From Furcasterigmium furcatum (taxonomy: Eukaryota; Ascomycota; Sordariomycetes; Glomerellales; Plectosphaerellaceae), in the NCBI GenBank assembly GCA_001599815.1, contig BCIA01000008.1:1240001-1304000 (forward strand): a stretch of 64,000 nt of DNA. Direction: 5' to 3'. The notes under the pieces were generated by a model, which saw only the letters and a program-made list of their open reading frames with translations, did no database searches and was not told the DNA's origin. A program made the position numbers and the translations under genes. Shown in pieces: positions 36,089-48,382 of the stretch (the first letter of the stretch is position 1; each line of letters opens with the position of its first letter).

Positions 36089-37261
36089 CGATGCACGTCG
36101 CCCGGGACTGACGTCCGTGCTTCCTGTACATGTACGCACATTTTTCGATTTTCCTTGCCTGCATAGCGATGGTCAGGGTTCATAACGGCTGTGTTTTTTC
36201 TTTCTTTTTTGTCACTACTTCCACGACTTGCACATAAAGACGACTCGGCGGCCTGTCTCGATGATATCGATACACACGACTTTAGAGGCTTGGGAGGGTG
36301 GCACGATTGGCAACAACGCCGCCCTCCTGCAACCAGGCCGGCCTCTTTGCTTTTTCTCCGCGTCCGGCTTTCCAGTTAGTGGATAGCCTTGATGATCAGG
36401 GTTGCCAATGCAGCCCAGCATGAAACTTAATCAATGACGGACCCTCGGCCGAGACTCATCGGCAGCCCAGGAGGTGGGACCTCGGGGGCAGGGGCTTGCT
36501 GTCAGAGCCTCGGCCGCGGAACGACGACACGGCGAAAGAAAGGGCATGAACAAAAGCAGGTGGCATGCATGAATGAAGGCAAAAATATTCAAAACAAGGG
36601 CAAAACGGGGTGCTTTAGGGGTGGCGGGAGGAGGAAGGGCATCATCTGGCTTTTTTGGTCGTGCTTTTATGTCTCTTGACTCTTCTTGCTTTCTGTATGT
36701 ATGGACGGGACTTATGCCGCGCAGAGTCAGGTACTGAACATGGAAAACTGAAGCATCCCGATCTGGGCTTCTGGAGATTTTGATGCGGCTGTGGCACATC
36801 GCTCGCCCTAGCTCGTGCTTGATAATATTGATGATGAGCAGCAGGGGGAGGGTCGGCCGCTCAGTCAGGACAACTAATGCTGAGGAAGACATGCTCCCTG
36901 AACACATCGATGGGTTCACGTCTCAAGGCAAGCCTGTACCTGGGTTGCGGGTGTTACATCTGCAGCGACCCTTCACAAGACAGCGTGTGCTACAAATGTT
37001 GCCTGGGCAGATGTCGACGGTACTCGTCGCTCAATTGTCTGCTACTTAGACGGCTCTATGGTACATGCTGCTAATCAGCTTGGCTGTTGTGGATAAAAAG
37101 GAAATTCAAAAGAGCGAATGGACGGCGTGGTGCCCATTACATCAATACACATTGCGGCCTGCTTCACGGCCATGCTTCATCAAAGATTCGCTTGACGCTC
37201 TGCTATGTTTCCATTCCCCGTATCAAACTCATGACGGCCGGCCTCACAGATAGAAGCACGG
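36089..37261. other. Convergent 3' region, no gene seen
   Basis: 1.17 kb between two convergent stop codons. It contains a pyrimidine tract near 36191-36220 and a palindromic GTACATGTAC at about 36126. Short frames show no family motif. Confidence 0.5.
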
Positions 37262-40200
37262 CTAGTTCGCCTCCCCGGTCCCGGGAAGCCAGAACTTGAA
37301 TACGGCCTGCGACGCGCGTACCGGCGCCTGGGGCACCATCCAGTTCCGCCCGGCGCCACGAAGCGAGAGCCTGCGGCGCGAGAGTCCGTCGCGGGGCGCC
37401 CAGAGGGACTGGCCGCGGAAGTTGACGAGGCCGACGATGGAAGGGTCGACGCCTGCTTCTATGGCGGCGATTTGTGCGCGGATCTCGGCCTTGCGGCTCT
37501 TGGGGATCATGGCCTTGACACGCCGGCGGCGGAGACGAGAGGCCTCGATGTCATGTGCGGTGGGAAGGGGCGAGGAAGGGGGAGGAAGAAGTGCGGTGGA
37601 CGGTGTCCAGAGGATGTCGGAGGGCTTGGGAGCTGCGGTAGCTCGCTTAGTCCAGAGAGCTGCGGTTGCTGAGGGCTCGGTCGAGGACAAGGCAACAGCA
37701 TGGGAAAGAGCTGCAGCCCAGTCGGCAGGGGTGGCAGCCTTGCGAGTAGGGCGACTGGCGGCCATGGCGCAGTTGAGAGCATGGTCCCAGTCCCTGGGCG
37801 TGGCCTTGCGGTGCTGGAGTCTGTTGCCGGAGGTGATGGCTTGTTGAAGAGCACTATCCCAGTCGGCGGTGGAGGAAGCAGGGCGGCGTGCGCTGCGAGC
37901 AGGAACTGGCTTGGGAGCCCTGTTGGCACGGCGCTCAGCAGGACTCAGGGGTTTTGGTGGCGGCTGAATCCTGGGCTCTTCCGGGCCCTCGGGAAGGACC
38001 GAGAGCCTGGAGGGCTTCTCGGTCGGTTCCCACCACGTAGGAAACCTAGGACCCGGGAAGCCGGAGCCGGTCGTGTTCTGGGTGATGGAGGGAGCCATAG
38101 ACGATGCCATGGTCGAGTTGGTCTTGACCGATGAGGATTCCGAGATTGGTGTGCTGCGGCCAGAGGACGAGGCGTATGACGGGCTTTGAGGGCCTACAGA
38201 AGCAATAGTGATCCAGTCATACTCATAGGAAATTGAGTTGTTGACGGTCCACAGCTCCCTGGATGATAATTGAACGAGAGGCTCCTCATTGATACGAGGC
38301 CGGCGGACAGTTCCGAGGGCGGCAGGCTCGGCAGATGTTGTCCGATAGGTGATTCGGCGCTGGCTGGGCGAAAAGAGACCGCGAGGCTCGGTATCAGAGG
38401 CACGGCGATCCGGAACCCAGAGAGTGTGAGCATGAACCCGTGGAACCTCTACCACGGTCTTGGTCTTCTGGGGAGGTGCCCGGGCGACAGGTGGTGCAGA
38501 AGTAATCCAGAAGGTCTCGGCATTGTGCACCACGGGCTGCCGGGTCAAGACCCAAAGATCGGACGAAACAGGAACCTGAGGCATAGGCTCCTCAACCGTC
38601 CTGGGCTTGCGAGCCATGTTCAAGGCGGCAGGTTCTGCGGGAGAGGTGCGATAGTCAGGCCGCTTCTGCTTGGGGTCGAATAAACCTGAAGGTGTGGAGG
38701 ATGTGTTCTTGACGGGAGCCATCCACATGGATTGGGTTCCGAGTGCCTCTCCCTTTTTCGTCTTCTTCTCCAGAGACTGCACCTTCTGAGCTGCCGGTGC
38801 AGTCCACATCTCCCAGGCAGGGGCCTGGGCAGGGCCAGCCAGAAATGCCCAGAGAGAAGTGCTTTGCAGTGGCACGACATCCTCAAGTTGACGAGACTTT
38901 GCACGTGGCACCTCCTCGACAGTAGGGATGTACGCGGCCCACGATCGCTCATCGGGTTGCGGAAGTCCGACGACCAAGCGGCGACCATGGTTCTTCTCGA
39001 CTGACCACAACCCAACAGAGGATGTTGGTGCAGAGATAGGGACAGGGACAGATGTAGGGGCAGAAGTGGCAGAGGTGGCAGAAGTGGTAGAGGTGGCAGG
39101 CGAGGCCCAAAGAGCAGTGCTTTCCAATGGCATCACCTCAGACTGGCGAGGCTTCGCACGGGGTGCCTCTTGAACGGTAGGGATGTATGCGGCCCACGAT
39201 TGCTCGTCAGGTTGCGGTAGTCCCAGAGTCGAGGGGCGGACAGCATAGCTCGGCTTGTCCGACCACAGGCCGATAGAAGGCATGATAAGGGTTGAAGCAG
39301 GGGCAAGAGCTTTGTGAGTCTCGAGACTAGCAGGGACAAAGTCCTGTCTCTCCAGATCAAGGCGCTCCTCCGGCTCGTCCTCTTCCGTCTCGTAGTCTGA
39401 CGCTTCGAACATGGACTCCCGCTGAGTGGCTTCATCCATGTCCGTATCCTGACGCTGCGGCAAGAGGCTGTACTTGGACGGAACCTGGTCTGACTTGAGG
39501 AGACTAGCAATCTCCCACAGGGTCGTCTCGTCGAACTCGTCATCGCTGTCCACTCCGTTGATCTCCGAGATATAGGTGTCGTCATCCTCCTCTTCCTCGT
39601 CGTAATCATCGAAGAAGGAAGACGAATACTCGTCCTGTTCCAATTGCTTAGAGCGAGCTTCCAGGGCCGCCTTGATCACAGAACCGCCGGTAGACATGGT
39701 ACCTGGCATCGCCATGATCAGGTTGCTTGCGCGAGCCTGGATCGTGGCGGTGTCAGACTTCTCGCCCCAGGGGAACTGGAAGATGCCGAGAGTTCCCCGT
39801 TTGTTGGGAAGTGGTTCCGGGTTCTCGACGATGTCAGGCAAGGTGCTGACACGCTTGAGCTTCCTTGGCGGGCGCTGCGTCAGAGGACGAGCCGTTACCT
39901 TGGGGACTGGAACAGCGGGAGACTTGGGGATGGGAGCTCCGCGCCAGAGACCGACAGTCGCAATACGCACAGGGGCAACGAAGGTACTTTGGTCTGCCCA
40001 GAGCTGGGACGTTGCGATGGGCAGAGGCTCCGAGATTTTGCGGGCAACAGGGCGAACGAAGACGCCAGGGATATCCTCAGGAGCAATAGGCTTGAGCCGG
40101 GTAGGTGGTGCCCAGAGAAGGCTTCTTGAAGGAGCAGGGAGAGGTGACTTGGGGTTCCAGAGCTTCGCAACAGGGGCATTCCGCCTACGCAGGACCTCGC

Positions 40201-43200
40201 GAGCGCGCAGAATCTCCTCGTCGTCTGAATCTGTGTCTGGAGGAGTCGGGCTGCCAAGCTGCGCCATGGGAACGGCCACGAAGTTAGGGCCTGGCATGGG
40301 AGCAAGGTAATCCGCCGCGCTCTCGGAGAACTCAAGTTCAGCCGCTGCGAGCTTTCTCTGCCAGAGGCTGCGCGGCCTGCTGCCGGGACTGAGGATGAGC
40401 TCTGCACTGAGGTCGCCCAGTGACAGCTTGTTCGGCACTTGCAGCCGAGTGCTGCGGCGGGCTTCGCGAGGCGCAACAGAACCAGGCCTCTCAGACGCCA
40501 TCTCGGGCGTCTTCATGTCTTGATGTGAGACCCGGCGGCTTGATGTCTCCACGGTGGTCAATGAGTCGCGGTGAATACCAATCTGCATCTCGTGCCATTG
40601 ATCCTCTTGCTGGCCCATCTCCTGTTCAAGGCTCTCCAGTAGACGCAGTCGCTGGTCCGGATCATCGGAAGTACTTCCGTCAGGCCCATCTAGCTTCTTC
40701 AGCTGGTCATGGATAGCTTGGAGGGCCTTCTCGGGAGATTCAAGCGGTGAAGGCTCTGCCGCAGCAATGACAAACGAGTTCTTGCTGGTGATGTTGAGCA
40801 GAAGCGGCGTAGGGGGCGGCATTCTCCGGGAGACGACCCTCTCCTTTCTGGTCGAGAAGGTAGCGCATTCCTCGCCCAGACGATGATGCCAATGACCCTG
40901 GCTTTGGTGCGGAGGGTTGGGTGCCTGGTTCCTTTCTCTCTCAACAGAAGGATCAAGCATAATGGTCATGAGCTCTTTTCCGCCCTCGGGGTCCAGGACG
41001 GAGAGGTCTCGGATCCTGTCGCGGTCTGAGGTATTGTACATCATGGGCAAGGTCGGAACAGGAACTTGCACCTGTCTTGCCTCCATAATCACAGGCGAGT
41101 GGACCGATCCCCAGTTGGTGGCCGTCTCCTCATCCGCTCGGTTTTTGTTGTCGCTGAACTCTGACATGGTGCCGTCGTTGAGAGGAAGAACAGGAGATGA
41201 TCGACGCTTGGCGCCTTCATTGGACTGTTCTGAGCGTACTCGTACCTTGGGTAGGATGTCGGGGATCCACGAGTTGCCAGCCTCATCATCACCATGGCCA
41301 CCAGCCGTGATGTACGTATCGATGCTGAATTTCGAGACGTTGGGCATTGGCGGACGAGCCGGGCTAGTACTTTCGATGTCGAGGATGCTCTGCGTACGAA
41401 CAGAGGTCTTTGTCGAGTTGGTCGATCTTGTAGGACTCCTCAACAAGTTTCCTCGGCTTGATTTGCTCGCTGTAGAGTCATTTCTCTCCATCAAGTAGGC
41501 AGATGGGAGGGCGGGGATCTCCGGGATAGAGCTTCTGCTCGGCACCGAAGCTGCTGCGCTCCTTGGGGCTGGGAAGAAAAGGTCCATCTTCTCGTCGAAT
41601 GTCATACTCCTGGTGTCGTTGGGTAACGGCCGTACAGGATACCCGGCACTCTTGGGAGCTGGCGGTAGAGGCGGCAAATTCGGGGGGCTTGCTGGCTGAT
41701 CCCGCAAACGACTTGCAATGGATCCCCCAGACCGCGTCCTTCGATGGCCCACAGGCGACTGCTCGGCTGGGAATATTTGGCGATCTTTCTCGTGCTGTCT
41801 GGGAATCGGTCGTGGCCGATGAAGGACCGACTCGCGCAGGGCCGAAGTGGTCTTGGGCGCCGCAGCGTCTTGCATGATTGTCTGCACGGCAACGGGGTCG
41901 TTGTACTCGATTTGGTTCACGAACATGACCGTCGGCTGAGGAGCTCCTTCTTTTCCTGGGGTCTTGAGGCCTCTGGATCTGGGATTTGAGGGCAGACCGA
42001 CAGTTCCACGTCTCTGCAGAGAAGAAGGTTCCGGGGATTCCCGTGAGACAGTCTGGACCTGGGACTCGGGAGATGCCTGCGGCGCACGCTGCTGCTGCTG
42101 GACTGCATCTGGCGACGTTCTCGAGGGTCTAATCGTGTTATTGACTGACCTTTGTTTGGGCCAAGTAGGTGGCAGTCCAGCTCTGCCATATTCATCGGCT
42201 GCCTGGCCACCCTGAGGCGGCGGTCTCACTTGAGACGGGGGACCTCGGAGAGTAGCGATGGTCAGTGGCCGCGACGGAGCTGAGCTTTCCGCTACCATAG
42301 CAGGGCCATTCAGAGGCACATCGCTCGCCGCTACTGACGGTTTAGGTGAGCTTACGGGCGGGCTGCTGGGTGCGAATTCCTTGGGAGGCGAGCGAGGAGA
42401 TCGTTTGCGGAGGGACCGGGTGCCGGGGGAAGGTTGTGAAGATGTAGCCACGGCCACGTCGTCGGATATCGGTTGGGAGAAATCCGCTTCGATCTGGTTC
42501 GGGGGAGCCAGCAGCTCGGTGGAGGGGGTGCCAATCTGCTTGCGCTTCGTGCTCTGTGCTCGTCGGAGGGCTTCCTCACGCGTCATCGCGGGGGGTAGCG
42601 GAGCGGCACGTTGCGCGATGAGGCTCTGGGCGTCCTGGAGCGTGGCCAGATCCCTGCGATCCCTCTCCATCTGCGCAGCCGTAGCAAGATCGACCGTTGC
42701 AATCTTGTTCAGGGCGGGGTTTTCGGCTTCGGACTGCAGGATAGGGTTCGAGATGGCAAGTTTTCCGACGGTGATGCTTGATGCAGGGGCGCCCCTTGTG
42801 AAGATGCTGCCCTTTTGTTTGGGCTGAGCCTTCAGGTTCGACCATTGATCCTCCCTCATCTGAGGTGGCTTCGTAGGGATAGCGGAGAGGCCCCGTCCAT
42901 CCATAGAAGGTCGACCAACGGCTATCCCAACGGCTACTCCGGCGGAAGACCCGTAGGTTCCTGCTGGGTAAGCGGGGATATTGCCAAGGGAACGTTCGGT
43001 AACAACAACTTGTTTTCCAGAGGGGTAGGCAACGACATTGCCTGCTTCGTCCGCCTTGAGATCCTCGAATCTTCCTGGCGGGTAGTTCGATTCGGCCGAG
43101 GAGAGGTCGCGGCCCTGGGAGTCGCGGGGGCTGCGCATATCCGGCGGCAGAGTCGGGTCCTGGGGGACAACGGAGGCCCTGGCTCTGGACAAGACGAGGA

Positions 43201-44022
43201 CGCCCAGGAAAGCAGAAACAAGGCCTAGGAAAGAAGTCAGTTCCATATGAGCATGGTGTTAAAAGAGGACGCCGCCTACCAAGGAGAAGAGTGAGGGCAC
43301 CAGCGGGCAGTGCGGACCTCCAGATCAGATCAACGGACTGGATGCCGAGGAACATGGGAACACTGGCCTAGAGGCTGTCAATAAGACTGTCAACCCATTC
43401 GTTTCAGGGCACTTACTCCCGTCCAAAGCGCTAGGCCTGCAATGAGGAACAGGACTGCCTTGCTGCGCTGCACACCAGGGCGCTTTTCCCTGACGTCCTG
43501 GACGAGGCCAATCATGAATGCCCGGGCAACGAAGATGAGAATCATGACGGCATCGCTCGCGATAACAGCAATGCCGACGGCAAACATGTTTGTGCTCGTC
43601 TGGCAGACAGGGTCGAGTTGAGGTCGCTGGAAACCGACAAATATGCCACCGATGATGAGGCGGATGATCAAGATGGCCTGGGGCACGAAAGTGTCGGGGG
43701 CCTTCTTGAGGCCGCTGTTGATGGCCCATATCAGGTATTGTTCGAGTGCGAAACGGGCAAGTTGATCGAAAGAGGAGGCGAAGATTATGGCGATCTGGCA
43801 ACCGATGGGCGTGGTTGGATCGATGAGGGTTGCCGCGAATGCGATTTGGGACCAGAGCGCGGCGCTCGCAATGAATGTAATGAGGGCCAGCCTCAGGCCG
43901 TCCCGAAATATCTTTTTCCCCTGACCGCCGACGTAAAGAAAGAAAGCCCCTGCGCCGGCCTGGAAGACGATGCCGAGGGTGAAGGCCGCGATGAGGGGCT
44001 GTCTATCGACCGGCAACGACAT
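37262..44022 (-). CDS. Giant seven-helix membrane protein with LW-repeat tail, unknown
   Basis: Predicted 2,218 residues; exons on the minus strand 44022-43417, 43367-43280, 43224-37262, with both junctions in frame and each exon continuing a hydrophobic segment. Residues 1 to about 245 hold seven likely membrane spans (starting PLIAAFTLGIVFQAGAGAFF, LRLALITFIASAALW, CQIAIIFASSFDQLARFAL, AILIIRLIIGGIFVGF, NMFAVGIAVIASDAVMILI, SKAVLFLIAGLALWTG, and a last one around ALTLLLGLVSAFLGVLVL). The remaining 1,970 residues are disordered, rich in Pro, Ser, Arg and Ala. In the last 1,000 residues at least 16 LW dipeptides recur, many as LWxxP (LWAPP, LWASP, LWVPD, LWTPS, LWAPR). There are two pairs of duplicated segments and three tandem DWxxAL units. 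I recognise no family; the topology resembles a receptor with a very long cytoplasmic tail, which is inference. Confidence 0.8.
37685..37870 (-). repeat. Three tandem DWxxAL protein repeats
   Basis: Inside the giant protein, three adjacent units of about 27-30 residues each read DWDSALQQAI, DWDHALNCAM and DWAAALSHAV, each followed by a Ser/Arg/Thr spacer. Aligned W, AL and A positions indicate duplication and a short amphipathic helix in each unit. Confidence 0.75.
38250..38690 (-). repeat. Duplicated segment in the giant protein: GLF...EPAAL...LW
   Basis: Two copies about 45 residues long, at about 38690-38540 and 38385-38250. Shared pattern: GLFxPxQxR, YRT, AEPAAL, RxPR, EEP, then LW. Divergence between copies is moderate, so the duplication is not recent. 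Confidence 0.7.
38840..39232 (-). repeat. Duplicated segment in the giant protein: GLPQPDExSWAAYIPTV
   Basis: Two copies of about 44 residues at about 39232-39100 and 38974-38840. Each reads GLPQPDE(Q/R)SWAAYIPTV, then a PRAK...RQ linker and ends in (A/S)LWA. A short TSA tandem run is coded between them (about 39060-39100). Confidence 0.75.
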
Positions 44023-45552
44023 GGTGACTGACTGACGGAGGGGCGCCGCGAAGGGCGGCGTTGGGTAGGTAAGGACCGGCCGGAGAGGGAATCGAAGACC
44101 CAATCAATGGGTGTGGCGGAGAAGAGAAGATTAATAAGTACAGAAGAAACGAAGCATCATGGCGAGCATGTGCCCTACGCGATCATGATGGGAGAGTCGG
44201 GGGAGGGCGGGCGAGTGTCGTGATGCCCTCGGTCAACGGCAGGGTCAACTGAGCGATGTGTGTAGGGTAAGAGGAAAGCCGGACTGGAGGCACTCGATGG
44301 ACAGACACGACCTGGCTACACGGCGACGCACAACACGGGCGGAGGAGGGCGGAGGCAGGGTGGAGGACGGGAGACGGGCCCGAAGTGGTGGACAGACACT
44401 TGTCTGAGCGTCCGGTGACAGCGACGATGAGGGAACGCCAAGATGAGATTTGAGAGAGCGGCTGCAGGGCGAAACGACACAGGTCTCGATCTGCCGTTCA
44501 TGCTGTCGACGTGGACAGGGCTCGCGATTGGAGGGAGGGCGAGGCTGGCAGGGCCCGGGGGTGGAAAGGGGGCCCAGGGGCATCACGGAGACGGGGGCAA
44601 TCGATGCCTCTGTGACAGCGCTGAAACGGGCAATGTCAGGGATTCGTCCGACTGCCCTGGGACCGACAGCCGACGCGTAGCCGGCCCCCAGAATATAATG
44701 GGCGCTTTCTCGAACTGGTGATAAGGCTCTCTCCTGCCTTGGGGTTCTGATCTCTGAGACGACTCGTCTCCAGATCGGCTCGGGAAATCTGCTTGCTGGT
44801 GACCAGGACCGAGACCACAGGTTGCGCTCAGGGGTAAAGGACGAACGAATGCCGTGCCTTGGCATTTCACGTGTGAGAGTGTGGTAGGACGAAGGGTGAG
44901 AGGTATGGTAATTTTGCATTCCGAGTGACGAAGTGTTTGGAGAAGTCTCGTTTCGCCCATGGCGCCTTGCGGACGATGAATCGCGTGTCTTCAATTATTC
45001 GCCCGTTCGATGGTGTTTGTTGGAGGACGTGGTTGGCAAGTGTGCCAGTCACGCAGAGATGGAAAAGAATGTGGGCCCGGGCCGGCTGCTGAATCCCGGT
45101 CCACGTCACACGACTTCGGCTTTTCGCACTGTCATTTCCTGTGGATCGCCTGCCAATTTGTACAGTACTATCTGCGTGCCCTCTTATCAACACACGGGGT
45201 TCGGGGGCGGCCCGGGACATCACTGTGGGGGTGTCGGTCCGTCTCCGAGGTGGTTGTGTGCTCTCCAGCTTGCATGTCGAGGCCTCGAATCAGCAACTCC
45301 GCATTCATAAGTTAGATCGGGGGCGGCGTTCAGTTGGCGGAAGGGCGCCGGTGTCACTCTTACACCTGCCTCATCAGGATTCACTCGGATCTGCGTCGAT
45401 CCCCGATTGACTCGCTCATTAACCGCATATATAGAGAGTCAGATATTCGAGTCTCAACCCAGGCAGATCGTGAACTTCGGCTGAACCCTCATCACACATC
45501 TGACAAGTAAACAAACCGAACTCGTCGTCCAAGTAGTGAACACCCCGCCATC
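44023..45552. other. 1.5 kb divergent promoter region
   Basis: No gene seen. It separates the start codons of the giant membrane protein (-) and the FMN-binding protein (+). G-rich purine tracts lie at 44330-44390 and 44520-44600. Confidence 0.5.
45428..45433 (+). promoter_or_regulatory. TATA-like box of the FMN-binding protein gene
   Basis: TATATA, 120 nt before the ATG at 45553, inside CATATATAGAGAG. Spacing fits a core promoter. Confidence 0.45.
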
Positions 45553-46410
45553 ATGCCTCGCACCGAGCTCGAGTATCCCAAGAAGCCATATGGCACCGTC
45601 AACAGATACAACCCCCGGGGTAAGTGAACTTCGTCTCCCACCTCAGCACCTGTGCCGTGACTAACACGTACAGCCTCCTACGCACTTCGGACAATTCACC
45701 ACATCGTCAACTCGGCCTCCATCCTCCATGTCTCTTTTTCTCCTCCAGACTCCCCCTTCCCCGTCATCCTGCCCCTCATCGGCCAGATGGGCTCCTTCGC
45801 CCGCCCCTCGGCCGACGAAGGTGACCCCCTTGACCTCTACCTCCACGGCTACGTCTCCTCCCGCATTGTGAACAGCTCCCGCTCGTCTACCAAAGACACC
45901 GACCCCGATACAACGCCAGGCCTCCCCGTCTGCATCGCCGCAACGCACGTCGACGGCCTCGTCCTCGCCCTCACACCCAACTCGCACAGCTACAACTACC
46001 GTTCCGCCGTGCTCTTTGGCCACGCCACCATTGTTGAAGACGTCCCCGAGAAGCTCTACGCTATGCAGCTCATCACAGACGGCGTCATCCCAGCCCGCTG
46101 GGCAAACACCCGCGTCCCCCCCAACGGGGCCGAGATGGCGAGCACAAGCGTGCTCAAGGTCACGATCGCCACGGGGAGCGCGAAGATCCGCTCCGGACCG
46201 CCAGGAGATGAAAAGTACGACAAGGAGGACCCGAACGTGGTGGACAAGGTGTGGTCCGGGGTTGTGCCGGTGTACCAGACCCTCGGGGATGTGATCCCGG
46301 GCCCGTACAATAAGGTCGACGAGGTGCCGGGGTATCTCGCCGATGCTGTCAAAGACCACAACGAGGCCGTGAGGGACCAGGCGCTCGAGGCGGCGAGGAC
46401 GAGTAAGTAG
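45553..46410 (+). CDS. FMN-binding split-barrel protein (pyridoxamine-phosphate-oxidase-like)
   Basis: Predicted 267 residues; exons 45553-45619 and 45673/45674-46410 (54-nt intron; second exon begins at 45674). The start MPRTELEYPKKPYGTVNRYNPR is the typical opening of the flavin-nucleotide-binding family related to bacterial NimA nitroimidazole reductases. Core strings: HHIVNSASILHVSF, VILPLIGQMGSF, LYLHGYVSSRI, YNYRSAVLFGHATIVED, KLYAMQLITDGVIPARW, AEMASTSVLKVTIATGSAKIR. A likely cytosolic FMN or related cofactor binder; the true reaction in fungi is unknown to me. The C-terminal 60 residues are charged and less conserved. It is followed on the opposite strand by the spermidine-synthase-like gene, with only 118 bp between stop codons. 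Confidence 0.83.
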
Positions 46411-46528
46411 CGCGGTGAGGGAGACAGGACATTTGGAGGTGATTACTATGAAATTTTATTGCAAGAGATATACAGATTTATGAGTGTGGGCCGTAATTGT
46501 ATCCAAGCCTCCGGCGGTGCGTGAGCGT

Positions 46529-48382
46529 TTACCACTGCTCCCAGATCTTGGCGGGAATGACAGTGCGCATCACCTCCCAGTGGCCCAGGGCGCTCTTCTG
46601 GTGCCACTGCGCCAGCTTCTGCGTGTCGTTCTTGGTCAGGATGCCGTCGTTCTCGCCAATAGTGAAGTCCTTGAGGAGCACCTCATGCTGGGGGAGCAGG
46701 AACGCGCGGCGAGACCTGCTGCCGAGGAGATCAGCCTCGACAGGCTTGCGGAAGGTCACCTCGTCGCTGGTCTTCCTGCAGAAGATGACCATGTTGGTGA
46801 AGTCCATGCCCTCCTCGTCCAGCTTCTTCTTGCTGGGAACTTCGGATTCGCGGAAGATGCGGCAGGAGGGGAAAACCTCGCGGATGGTGTTGACGATGAT
46901 CCTGGGCGCCGGGTGCGTAAAGTCACCAGCATAGTTCTGCGCCGGTCAGCGGAGGAGCAGTGCAAAATGGAGGGAAACCACTTACGATGGCGATGACACC
47001 ATTGGGCTTGAGCAGAGAGTTCAGGCCCTGAAGGAACTCGAGGGTGAACAGGGGGATGGGCTCGGCTCCTCCGGTGAACACATCGTGAACGATGTAGTCA
47101 TACTTGGCCTTGCGCTTCTGCACCAGAGATTCGGTGTAGGTGACCGCATCGTCAATGACAGCGGTATGGTTAGATGGCAGATGGAAGTACTTGGAAGCGA
47201 AGTCATGCACGACGGGGTCAATCTCGACGACGGTGGTGTCGATGCCATGAGATACCAGGGCGGCGGGTGTTGTGCCAATGCCGAGACCACTACTTCCAGT
47301 CAGTGTGATTCGCATGCGGGGTGTCACTGAGGAACTTACACAACCAGCGCCTTGGCCTGGTCGTCTGCGACAGGCTCCGGCACCTCAACGAGCCTCACCG
47401 CCTCGAGCATCACAAAGACACCATAGATGGGCTCTGCGACCCTAGGGTCCGTAGGCCTCACCTTGACCCATTCGCCGCCCAGAAGGGAGTGATCGCAGCG
47501 CATGACACGGAAACCTTGGTCAAGGCTCTCGAGGACGGAAATGTAACCCGTCTTGGACTCCTTGCGGTCAAGCAGGATCCAGTTGTCAGCCTGTAGCGTG
47601 ATGTTGAGGCCATGTGTCGCCTGCGAGATCATGGCGTGCGTGTTCATCATGGCGGCGTGATAAAGCGAGGGGAGGGCGAGGCCGATCCAAGCCGAGGGGG
47701 CGACGAGAAGATAGTGCGCGGAGATGAACAGCTGGACACCGACCCTGGTGGTGAGGAAGGACTCGCCGACGAGCGTCTGGATGAAGCCGCCAGTGAAGCT
47801 CTCGGCCAGCTTGTAGAACATCCAGGCGCCAATGCCGGGGCCGGCTTCAGCAACCTGCTGAGGCAGGAAGGAGAAGTCGGCATCTTCCAGGGTCGTCGCG
47901 ACAGTAGCCGTGGTGATAGTGATGAGAGGGAAGATGGTGAGCAGCTCAGTGACCAGGGGACCCCAGTGAGCGGTTAGCTGATCGCTGAACCGGTACATGA
48001 ACCACTGAATGGTGGGGATCCACATGGCGATGATGGGCAGCAGGTACGAAGGGTTGAAGGGCAGCAGGCGGTTGAGGTAGATGTTGCTGGCCCAGCCGAC
48101 GAATGCCGCGCCCATGACGAGCCGGGAGTGGTAGATCGAGGACGGGATGGAGCCATAGACGGGGCTGAGGGCGAGATAGGACGCATTCGCGTAGGCTGCG
48201 GCCAGGGTCAGGACGAGTCCGACCTTGATGTAGACCCTGATCTGATCGGCGAAGGAGCTACGTGAGCCGTCCTTCTGGGCCTTGTCCGCCAGGTTCTGGA
48301 GGTCCTTCTCGAAGTTTTCCTTCATGGCGGCTGATGAGGCCGGCTCCTCAGCCTTGTTCGTCTTGCGCTTACTCGCGGGCAT
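46529..48382 (-). CDS. Membrane protein with C-terminal spermidine-synthase-like domain
   Basis: Predicted 585 residues; exons on the minus strand 48382-47340, 47292-46986, 46936-46529. After a Lys/Glu-rich N-terminus (about 50 residues) there are several membrane segments (IKVGLVLTLAAAYANASYLAL, ASNIYLNRLLPF, LLPIIAMWIPTIQWFMY, LVTELLTIFPLITITTATVA). From about residue 340 comes an S-adenosylmethionine-type fold: ALVVSGLGIGTTPAAL (nucleotide loop), TTVVEIDPVV (acidic end of strand 2), IDDAVTY, YDYIVHDVFTGG (active-site Asp equivalent), LNSLLKPNGVIAIV. So it resembles polyamine aminopropyltransferases, but fused to a membrane region. Bacterial and fungal spermidine synthases proper are soluble and about 300 residues; hence this is probably not SPE3. 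Reaction unknown. Confidence 0.8.
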
